From: an uncultured Chloracidobacterium sp.
Lineage (GTDB): Bacteria; Acidobacteriota; Blastocatellia; Pyrinomonadales; Pyrinomonadaceae
DNA length: 11,273 bases
Direction: 5' to 3'
NCBI GenBank assembly: GCA_937941715.1
Contig: CALDGX010000019.1
Coordinates: 1-11,273, forward strand
The position numbers and the translations under genes are program-made. Positions 4,935 to 11,273 of the stretch are shown one piece after another. The notes beneath the pieces were generated by a model. It made no database searches. It was given only the letters and a program-made list of their open reading frames with translations, and was not told where the DNA came from. Positions within the stretch are counted from its first letter, which is position 1, and each line of letters begins with the position of its first letter.

Positions 4935-7900
4935 TTAGAAATTAAGCTTGATACCAAACTGGAGGACACGCGGGTCGCGATACGACGTCACCTGTCCAAA
5001 GGTCGACGAACCGTTACCACCGGTGCTCGTACCGATCGGGAAATTGACCGGGCGAGTCGTAGCATTCCAGACGACTGTGCTCAATGCACGGAAGTTGGTC
5101 CAGTTCATGACGTTGAATGCCTCACCGCGAAGTTGCATACGGAACCGTTCGTTGAAACGGATGTTCTTCGAAAGCGTGAAGTCCACCCTTCGAGTGATCG
5201 GTCCGTTGATGATGCCGCGGCCGCCGTTCCCGACACGGTTCGAGATCGGGAAGTTCGGATCGGTATTGCTGATCGGAGTCACCTGGAAGCACGAAGTGTT
5301 GAACCACTGCTGGACCGTGTGCGGTGCGTTTGCGTTAGGATCACACGTCACGTTGGGACGTGCACCCGCGACCAACGCCGGGATCAACCCGAGTCCGGAT
5401 GCGTCAAACGACGAAGCCGTCGGTGTGAACGGTAGTCCGGTTTGGTAGGTGATGATACCCGAGGCCTGCCATCCGCCGAGGATCTTGCCGGCAATTCCCT
5501 TTTGATCCTTAAAGAAAGGCAGCTCATATACATAGTTGATCGTCAGGATGTGACGGCGATCAAGTGCCGCACGGGCCTTCTCAAGGGTCATATCATAGGT
5601 GTTCTGCGGCGAGGTCGAGCGGTCGTTCTGAGCGTCCGTCAGATTCTTGGCCCAAGTGTATGCCAGGTTGACCTGCGAGGCACCGTCGAACCGATGCTGA
5701 GCAGAAACCTGCATGCTGTGGTAGTTCGAATTGTAACGGGTTTCAACGGCCTGGATCGAACGATAGCCGCGATACGGCCTGATCTGGTCGAGGATAGCGG
5801 TTGCCGCCGAACTTAAGAACGCGGTTCCCGCAACCTGACACGGTCCGAGCGTGACGCCCGGTCCGCCGAGATAGGTGGCACCGGTTGCACAACCCGTGGC
5901 TCCGCGGTTGATCGCGTCGCCCGGACGAACCAGGTTCTTTTCGAAACCACCGATCAGGTTGGTCCCCTTCGAACCATAGTAGCCGACCGTGACGACCGTC
6001 TTGCTCGTCAACTGACGCTGAAAGTCGAGCGACCAATGCTGCATGTACGGCGTCTGCCAATGCGGATCGATCGAACGGATGTTGTTTGCGGCCGCACCAG
6101 CGACTATAGCTGAACATCCGCCGGGCGTCGGGTTCGAAAGATTCACACCGGTCACCGAACAGGTCTGCTGGAACGGAGGATTGAGGCCGATCATCTGAAG
6201 GACCATACCGTTGAGCACCTGCTCGTGGTAGATGCCGTAACCCATGCGGACCGAGGTGTCTCCCTTGCCGAACGGATCCCAAGCCATTCCGATACGGGGT
6301 GCGAAGTCCTTTTTGGATACATCCAGAATGAACTTGCCCCACGGCGACTGGGTCGTCGTACAGTTCGGGAACGCTACGTTGTTTTGGCCATTGTTGATCA
6401 TGCCGTTACAAAAATTGCCGGTACCGACCACGCGGTTACCCGCGCCCGTAACTGCAGGAGCAGCTGCCGGATTCCACAATTCAGGAACAAAGTTGGTCAG
6501 TCGGCCATTCTTATCCCACGGCGAGCCAAAGAATGAATAGCGGATGCCGGCGTACAACGTCAGGTTGCGTCGGATCTTCCATTCGTCCTGAGCATAAGCC
6601 TCGAAGGCTTTCTGGCGGAGGTCAGCGGTGTAGTCAAAGCTCGCCTGTGTGAACGAGACATTAGTTCCCATAAGGAAGTTCGCCCACAACTGTTGGGTCG
6701 TGTTTCCGCCCGGTGCGATAACGTTTGAGGTCCCGCCCGGCGTATTGAACCCCGAGAAGATGCCTTCGTTGTTACCTGCGAGAGCGTTTTCGTTCTTGCG
6801 GTACTTCGAATACATCACACCGAATTTCATCGTGTGATTTCCCTTGATCCAGGTCGCCGAGCCGGCCGTGTTCGACTTCCATGAGAAGTTGTCATACGGA
6901 CCAAAGCTCTGAAGTGCACTGAATCCGTTACCGCTGATCGTCGGTACGCGGTCACGCTGGTTCGTATATGCCAGCGGCGGATTGATCGGTGATCGTGAAC
7001 GCGAAAGGAGCCCGATGTTTTCGCTCAGGATAGCTCCGTAGCCGAATGTATATCTTGCTTCAACGATGAAGGTCGGCGTGAAGGCATAGGTTGACTGAAG
7101 CGTATGCGTTCTGCCCGGCGAGTTTGTTGAAGTCGTCGAAACTCCCGGCAAACCGGAACCCGACGAAAATAGCGAGTTGACATCGATCGTCGGGATCTTG
7201 TCCTGCTGATAACGGTAATACATCGACCACTTATCTGAGAAGCTGTGGTCGATCTTCAAAACTTCCTGACGAAAGTCCGCGACATTCGGAGCCACCGCAA
7301 TTAGCTGGTTAGCAACCGAGGTGTTCGGCAGCGGCAGGTTGTTGTAAATGTACTGGATGTACTGTGCCGCGACCGGGTTAATGTTAGGCAGCGTGGTGTT
7401 CGCTGCCTGCGTTACCGTACAGGTCGAGCCGGTCGCCTGCAAACAGATCGGGACCGTAAAGAACCCGGCACGCTGCTGAGCCGTCGGGACCGTGGAGGTC
7501 AACGTCTGCGAGCGGCGGTCTTTACGCTGTTCTTCTGAAAAGAAGAAGAATGTCTTGTCCCATTTGCGGAACCAACCCTTGTCATTCTCGCCAAAGTTGA
7601 GGAAATAGACCGGGCCGCCGATCGTGAATCCATAGTTATTGTAACGGAACGGAGGACGGATAGCCTTGCCGTCGGCGTTACGGCCAAGAACCGGATTGGT
7701 CTGGCTGTTGATCAGCGGAGTATTCGCGTTGAACTTGTCATTTCTGACAAATTCAAAAGCACTAAATCGAAACTTGCTCGTACCGCTGCGGGTCACGACG
7801 TTGACCTGGCCGCCGCCGCTGCGTCCGGACTCGGCCGGATAGAGCGAACGCAAAACTCGGAACTCACCGATCGAATCAACGCTCGGGTAAGCCTGGATCG

Positions 7901-8552
7901 TAAGGTTCGATCCGCGGTCGGTAATGTCCGCACCGTCAACCGTAAAGGTATTCTGGCTCGAACGTGCTCCGTTGACCGAGATCTGAACCGTATTCGCCTG
8001 CCCCTCAGGGTTGACCGTACCTTGGTAAACCTGATCCGAAAGGTCATTCGAGACGCCCGGAGCGAGTGTTACAAGTTGTGTAAAGTTACGGTTATTGATC
8101 GAAAGTTCGCGAACCTGGTCGCCGTTGATGACCGTGCCGCTGGTGGGCGAGGTCAGGTCGACCGCAACCGGGTCGGCGGTAACCGTGACGGTTTCGGAAA
8201 TATTTCCGGCGGTAAGCGTTACATCGACCGTACGCCGCTGACCGACGTCGACCTTGATGTCAGTGCTGACCGATTTCTTAAAGTTCGCGGCCTCAACCGT
8301 GACCGTATAGGTACTGATCCCGATATTCGGAACGGAAAATAGACCGTCCTCATTAGTGGTCAGCGTACGCACAACAAGATTACCCTTCGAGGGATCCGTT
8401 ATGGTAACAGTGGCGCCTGCGACTGCGGCACCATTTGCGTCGCGAACGGCGCCGGCGATCGATCCTGTGACCTCTTGTGCGAATGAGACCGCACTGAGCG
8501 AGAGCAGGCAGGAGATCGCAAAAATAATCGAAAACAATGCTTTTTTGCTCAT
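4935..8552 (-). CDS. TonB-dependent-receptor-like outer-membrane protein with carboxypeptidase-regulatory-like N-terminal domain
   Basis: This is a 1205-residue outer-membrane protein of the Oar-like class common in Acidobacteriota. It has a signal peptide (1-25, SAVSFA then QE). A carboxypeptidase-regulatory-like beta-sandwich follows at about 28-115 (GSIAGAVRDANGAAVAGATV ... GLFSVPNIGISTYTVTVEA). A plug-like region spans about 125-255 (INGDQVRELSINNRNFTQL, TVDGADITDRGSN, GGGQVNVVTRSGTSKF). A long beta-barrel then ends in FGIKLNF with the terminal Phe typical of barrel insertion. Two AGGA ribosome binding sites (8557-8560, 8562-8565) precede ATG 8552. The ten cysteines of the mature protein fall in five close pairs (370/378, 715/731, 798/813, 888/905, 1070/1088), probably loop disulphides. 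No clear TonB box, SusD partner or TonB genes are present, so energy coupling and substrate are unknown. A role in uptake of peptidoglycan fragments or glycans is possible only from neighbours. Adhesion or protein secretion, as suggested for Oar proteins, is an alternative. Confidence 0.9.
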   Translation of the reverse strand: MSKKALFSIIFAISCLLSLSAVSFAQEVTGSIAGAVRDANGAAVAGATVTITDPSKGNLVVRTLTTNEDGLFSVPNIGISTYTVTVEAANFKKSVSTDIKVDVGQRRTVDVTLTAGNISETVTVTADPVAVDLTSPTSGTVINGDQVRELSINNRNFTQLVTLAPGVSNDLSDQVYQGTVNPEGQANTVQISVNGARSSQNTFTVDGADITDRGSNLTIQAYPSVDSIGEFRVLRSLYPAESGRSGGGQVNVVTRSGTSKFRFSAFEFVRNDKFNANTPLINSQTNPVLGRNADGKAIRPPFRYNNYGFTIGGPVYFLNFGENDKGWFRKWDKTFFFFSEEQRKDRRSQTLTSTVPTAQQRAGFFTVPICLQATGSTCTVTQAANTTLPNINPVAAQYIQYIYNNLPLPNTSVANQLIAVAPNVADFRQEVLKIDHSFSDKWSMYYRYQQDKIPTIDVNSLFSSGSGLPGVSTTSTNSPGRTHTLQSTYAFTPTFIVEARYTFGYGAILSENIGLLSRSRSPINPPLAYTNQRDRVPTISGNGFSALQSFGPYDNFSWKSNTAGSATWIKGNHTMKFGVMYSKYRKNENALAGNNEGIFSGFNTPGGTSNVIAPGGNTTQQLWANFLMGTNVSFTQASFDYTADLRQKAFEAYAQDEWKIRRNLTLYAGIRYSFFGSPWDKNGRLTNFVPELWNPAAAPAVTGAGNRVVGTGNFCNGMINNGQNNVAFPNCTTTQSPWGKFILDVSKKDFAPRIGMAWDPFGKGDTSVRMGYGIYHEQVLNGMVLQMIGLNPPFQQTCSVTGVNLSNPTPGGCSAIVAGAAANNIRSIDPHWQTPYMQHWSLDFQRQLTSKTVVTVGYYGSKGTNLIGGFEKNLVRPGDAINRGATGCATGATYLGGPGVTLGPCQVAGTAFLSSAATAILDQIRPYRGYRSIQAVETRYNSNYHSMQVSAQHRFDGASQVNLAYTWAKNLTDAQNDRSTSPQNTYDMTLEKARAALDRRHILTINYVYELPFFKDQKGIAGKILGGWQASGIITYQTGLPFTPTASSFDASGLGLIPALVAGARPNVTCDPNANAPHTVQQWFNTSCFQVTPISNTDPNFPISNRVGNGGRGIINGPITRRVDFTLSKNIRFNERFRMQLRGEAFNVMNWTNFRALSTVVWNATTRPVNFPIGTSTGGNGSSTFGQVTSYRDPRVLQFGIKLNF

Positions 8553-8607
8553 ATTTTCCTTTCCTTTGTCGATTTTTCTTCTGAAGCCAAGAGTTTAATC
8601 CATAAGG

Positions 8608-8636
8608 AATATTGACGTTTATGGAGTTTTATTCAA
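8608..8636 (-). promoter_or_regulatory. Candidate promoter of the receptor gene; rest of the 196-base gap unremarkable
   Basis: On the minus strand, TTGAAT (8636 to 8631, 4/6 match to the -35 consensus) is followed after 17 bases by AATATT (8613 to 8608, 4/6 match to the -10). It lies within an AT-rich gap, about 55 bases upstream of the receptor ATG. The rest of the gap (8637-8748) is also AT-rich. I see neither a small gene in it nor a convincing terminator for the upstream fusion gene. Confidence 0.3.
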
Positions 8637-8748
8637 ATTTTCGTTATCACTACGGATACAAAAACCTGATTCATTTCGCGTAAACGTAATAAAATGGCTA
8701 CTTTCTTACAGTCGTGTTAATTCTGCAATGTTTATAACTCTAAACCGC

Positions 8749-11273
8749 TTATTTGTAAAGCAAATATAGTGCCCGACGACGCGCGAATTCTTCATTTTTT
8801 GTGCCCGTCGCGTTCTCGATCATTTGCGGTGTATCACCGCGTTTGACCGCATCGAGCACCTCGGCATTCACAAGCAGTCTGGCGTATTTGTCGGCCTGCC
8901 AGTCGGTCGGGTAGTTTTTGCGAAGGGCGGCCGCGATCTCATAGCCTGTCCTGACGGAATTGAATTCGGTTCGATTAACTATCACGATGTTGATACCACC
9001 GCATTCTTCGTCCTTAAAGACAGATGCCTTTGGCTTAAACCTGACCGGGACGAACCGAACCCCTTTGATATTTCGCTCGTTCAGATACGCCGCCAACTTG
9101 CGGCCGTCGAGCCATGGGGCACCTACTACCTCAAACGGCGTGTCGGTCCCGCGTCCAACCGACACATTTGTCGTCTCAAGCAAGCCGATCCCGGGATAAA
9201 GGGTCGCTTCGGTCAGCGATCGCATATTCGGGCTCGGGTTTACCCACGTCTGGCCCGTCTCGTCGAACCACATCGAACGCGACCAGCCGTCCATCTTGAC
9301 AACCCGGACATCTGCACCGATCTTTCGTTCGGCATTCATCATAATTCCGAGTTCGCCGATGGTCAGGCCATAGCGAACCGGGATCGTGTGGGCGGCGATG
9401 AACGAAAGTTTGTCCTCGTCGGCTAAGGCACCTTCGACCGTATTGCCGTTGATCGGGTTTGGGCGATCCAACACGATGACGGGAATTTTCACCTTTGCGG
9501 CCTCTTCCATAACATTCTTGAGCGTCGCCGTGTAGGTGTAGAATCGTGCCCCGATATCCTGTATGTCGTAGACGATCGCGTCGAGCCCAGCGAGTTGTTC
9601 AGGTTTCGGCCGACGCATTCCGTCTTTGTAGAGCGAATAAACAGGCAGCCCGGTTTTCTCGTCCTTGCTGTCGTCGATTTTCTCCGTATCAAGCTCGCCG
9701 CGAATGCCGTGTTCCGGTGAGAACAATGCCACGAGGTTTACATCCGGAGCTTCTTTCAGGATATCGATCGTCTGCTTCCCTGCCATATTGCGGCCAGTGT
9801 GATTGGTGACGAGTCCGATCTTGAGCCCTTTCACCTCCTTAAATCCCGACCTTTCCAAAACGTCGATACCGTTCAACACAGGTGTGCGGACACTCTTGTC
9901 CGCATCGCCGGTTCGTCCGGCGAGACTGGTCACGGTCGGCGTAGCTCCAACCGTTGCGGACAAGAGCGTCCGCGCTCCGTTGACGAACTTTGGCAGTTGT
10001 CCGGCAACCGTCGCGTTGTACCGGGCCTCTGCTTCCTTCCACTTTTCAACCGGCGTGTCTTCTATGGCGGATGCGACAACCGTCGCAACCTTCGCCCGGA
10101 GAGGGCCGACGTCGCCTTTGCCGTCGGGGTGAACCCGGTTTGATAAAAAGACATAAAACGTCTGCGAGACCGGATCGATCCAAACGCCGGTTCCCGTAAA
10201 ACCCGTGTGGCCGAACGAACCAAGCGGAAAAAGCTCGCCGCGATTCGACGAGAACGAAGTGTTAATGTCCCACCCGAGCCCACGAGCATCGCCGGATTCG
10301 GAAACAACAATCGGCGCAGTCATCTTCGCAACCGTCTGTGGCGACATCACCCGCTTCCCATCAAGCGTCCCGCCATTTAGCATCAACTGGCAATAGCGAG
10401 CTAGGTCGTCGGCGGTAGAGAAAAGTCCGGCGTGTCCAGCGACACCTCCCATTCGGTAAGAAGTTGGGTCGTGAACTTCGCCACGCAGAATCTTTTGGCC
10501 CGTTTTTTCGTCACCTTCAAATTGCAAACCAAGATAACTGTTCTGTCCGCGAACATTCTCTGTAGGGGCAAAATCGGTTGGAAACTTCTCAACTGAGTTC
10601 AAGTAAAGTCGCCCCTGTTCACCTGACTTTAATCGAGGGAAGAAGCTAGTATTGTGCATACCAAATCCCTTCCAAATATGATGCCTAGAGAAATTGAAAA
10701 GTCCCGGTGGTCCGCCTAGCCGCTCGACAATTTCCCCTAGCACAATGAACCCAATATCCGAATAAACAAACCTCGTCCCCGGAGCCGCTCGCAGTTTTTC
10801 TTTTTTCAGTGCAGCGAGCATGCCTTCGCGGCCGGTCCATTTTTCGCCGAGGTCAAAATCGGGGCGGTAACCGGAGGTGTGGGTGAGGAGCTGCAGGATC
10901 GTGACGCGTTTGGCCTGCGGGTCGTCGATGTCGGTGATGTACATCCCGACAGTGTCGTTGAGCCGCAGTTTGCCCTGCTCGACGAGGATCATGATCGACG
11001 TCGCGGTCGCGATCGGCTTGGTTAAGCTTGCAACGTCAAAGATCGTATCGACCGTCATCTTCTCGACCGTCGGCACCAGCGAACGGTTGCCGTAAGCCTT
11101 GCGAAAAACGATCTTGCCTTTATGTCCGACGAGCACGACCGCCCCGGGCAGCTTCTTGGCCGCAATATCGGCCTCGACAAGTGCGTCGATCTGATTCAAC
11201 TTCGCCGCATTCATCCCGACCGCGCCCGGTGCGGCCACTGGCAAGCCCTGAGAAGAGGCATCAACCACAGATG
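8749..11273 (-). CDS. Beta-lactamase-fold serine hydrolase fused to DUF1343/NamZ exo-beta-N-acetylmuramidase domain, 5' truncated
   Basis: The frame is still open at the right edge; the GTG at 11268 (residue 1 here) is probably internal, with the true start and any signal peptide outside. Domain 1 (about 15-405) is a class C beta-lactamase-like serine hydrolase: Ser81-Leu-Thr-Lys84 (nucleophile and Lys), Tyr169-Ser-Asp171, and HTG at 354-356 in place of KTG. Domain 2 (about 465-839) is DUF1343, the NamZ family: GLVTNHTGRN (485-494), SPEHGIRGE (517-525, likely acid Glu519), IVYDIQDIGARFYTYT (565-580), VLDRPNPING (599-608), PSPNMRS (679-685), and ETTNVSVGRGTDTPFE (698-713). In Bacillus subtilis the YbbE/AmiE amidase (beta-lactamase fold) and the NamZ/YbbC exo-muramidase are separate adjacent genes for muropeptide rescue. 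Here one chain may remove peptides and then terminal MurNAc. Amidase activity is inferred; esterase or peptidase activity is possible. A palindromic element encodes residues 432-462 of the linker. Confidence 0.9.
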   Translation of the reverse strand, partial: SVVDASSQGLPVAAPGAVGMNAAKLNQIDALVEADIAAKKLPGAVVLVGHKGKIVFRKAYGNRSLVPTVEKMTVDTIFDVASLTKPIATATSIMILVEQGKLRLNDTVGMYITDIDDPQAKRVTILQLLTHTSGYRPDFDLGEKWTGREGMLAALKKEKLRAAPGTRFVYSDIGFIVLGEIVERLGGPPGLFNFSRHHIWKGFGMHNTSFFPRLKSGEQGRLYLNSVEKFPTDFAPTENVRGQNSYLGLQFEGDEKTGQKILRGEVHDPTSYRMGGVAGHAGLFSTADDLARYCQLMLNGGTLDGKRVMSPQTVAKMTAPIVVSESGDARGLGWDINTSFSSNRGELFPLGSFGHTGFTGTGVWIDPVSQTFYVFLSNRVHPDGKGDVGPLRAKVATVVASAIEDTPVEKWKEAEARYNATVAGQLPKFVNGARTLLSATVGATPTVTSLAGRTGDADKSVRTPVLNGIDVLERSGFKEVKGLKIGLVTNHTGRNMAGKQTIDILKEAPDVNLVALFSPEHGIRGELDTEKIDDSKDEKTGLPVYSLYKDGMRRPKPEQLAGLDAIVYDIQDIGARFYTYTATLKNVMEEAAKVKIPVIVLDRPNPINGNTVEGALADEDKLSFIAAHTIPVRYGLTIGELGIMMNAERKIGADVRVVKMDGWSRSMWFDETGQTWVNPSPNMRSLTEATLYPGIGLLETTNVSVGRGTDTPFEVVGAPWLDGRKLAAYLNERNIKGVRFVPVRFKPKASVFKDEECGGINIVIVNRTEFNSVRTGYEIAAALRKNYPTDWQADKYARLLVNAEVLDAVKRGDTPQMIENATGTKNEEFARRRALYLLYK
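9884..9975. repeat. 92-bp palindromic element with 21-bp inverted arms, inserted in-frame in the linker of the fusion gene
   Basis: The left arm (9884-9904) and right arm (9955-9975) are inverted copies matching at 19 of 21 positions. The left arm is itself a perfect hairpin, TGCGGACA-CTCT-TGTCCGCA (9885-9904); the right arm is an imperfect one. A third hairpin lies between, TCGCCGG (9905-9911) with CCGGCGA (9917-9923). The element encodes residues 432-462 of the fusion protein, low-complexity sequence between two well-conserved domains. It resembles REP/MITE-type or Rickettsia-palindromic-element-type repeats that persist inside genes. No transposase is present and no target duplication is clear. 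The inverted repeat is directly visible; mobility is inferred, because only one copy is in the window. Confidence 0.7.

Noticed and set aside
4948..5816. Several long open frames on the plus strand opposite the receptor gene, such as 4948-5448 and 5442-5816
   Set aside because: They lie entirely antisense to the receptor, show no domain motifs, and their length follows from GC-rich codon bias in the real gene.
5743..6342. 199-residue minus-strand frame within the receptor gene
   Set aside because: It is a shifted frame of the receptor on the same strand. The receptor frame is continuous through this region, so it is not a frameshift remnant.
8553..8748. Search for a small gene, riboswitch or CpxR box in the receptor upstream gap
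   Set aside because: Only AT-rich sequence with scattered GTAA-like words was seen. There is no GTAAA-N5-GTAAA, no stable structured leader, and no frame with a ribosome binding site.
8750..8766. Inverted repeat TATTTG-N5-CAAATA overlapping the stop of the fusion gene, considered as a terminator
   Set aside because: The stem is short, almost entirely A-T, overlaps coding sequence, and is not followed by a T tract on the minus strand. Chance symmetry in AT-rich DNA is more likely.
9803..10132. Plus-strand open frame of 109 residues across the palindromic element
   Set aside because: It is antisense to the fusion gene. Its resemblance to the sense protein at RTLLSA and ADKSVR comes from the inverted repeat arms, not from a separate gene.

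Overview
The window looks like a chromosomal segment of an Acidobacteriota-type bacterium, most likely class Blastocatellia. This assignment is inference. It rests on a 1205-residue outer-membrane receptor with an N-terminal carboxypeptidase-regulatory-like domain, a type greatly expanded in that phylum, on a moderately GC-rich diderm gene set, and on the lack of a SusD partner that would suggest Bacteroidota. Nearly all of the window is coding. The longest gene-free stretch is 196 bases (8553-8748). I found no tRNA, rRNA, CRISPR array or transposase.

Left part (1-889, + strand): the C-terminal end of a CocE/NonD (peptidase S15-type) hydrolase, then an unrecognised 122-residue four-helix membrane protein. 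The latter ends in a 4-base tail-to-tail overlap with the next gene.

Central part (886-3690): a Cpx-like envelope-stress module. A CpxR-like response regulator and a CpxA-like histidine kinase form a translationally overlapping operon on the minus strand. A Spy/CpxP-family periplasmic chaperone with two LTDEQ motifs is transcribed divergently. The shared intergenic region holds an exact GTAAA-N5-GTAAA sequence, the CpxR-box consensus known from enterobacteria, overlapping the -35 of a plausible promoter for the chaperone gene. Gene order, protein families and operator all match the enterobacterial cpxRA/cpxP layout. The expected logic is that envelope damage activates CpxA, CpxA phosphorylates CpxR, and CpxR drives the chaperone gene and its own operon.

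Right part (3692-11273, all minus strand), in order of transcription: a 5'-truncated fusion of a beta-lactamase-fold serine hydrolase with a DUF1343/NamZ (exo-beta-N-acetylmuramidase) domain; the large TonB-dependent-receptor-like protein; and NagA, the GlcNAc-6-phosphate deacetylase. The fusion joins two activities that are separate neighbouring genes (amiE/ybbE and namZ/ybbC) in the muropeptide-rescue operon of Bacillus subtilis. With nagA close by, the region may salvage peptidoglycan amino sugars. A terminator-like hairpin separates the receptor gene from nagA, so these genes are neighbours rather than a proven operon.

The most unusual item is a 92-bp palindromic element (9884-9975) inside the inter-domain linker of the fusion gene. 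Its 21-bp arms match at 19 of 21 positions, and both strands, read in one open frame, give nearly the same peptide phrases (RTLLSA ... ADKSVR). It resembles a coding-compatible dispersed repeat that has inserted into a protein gene without breaking the frame.
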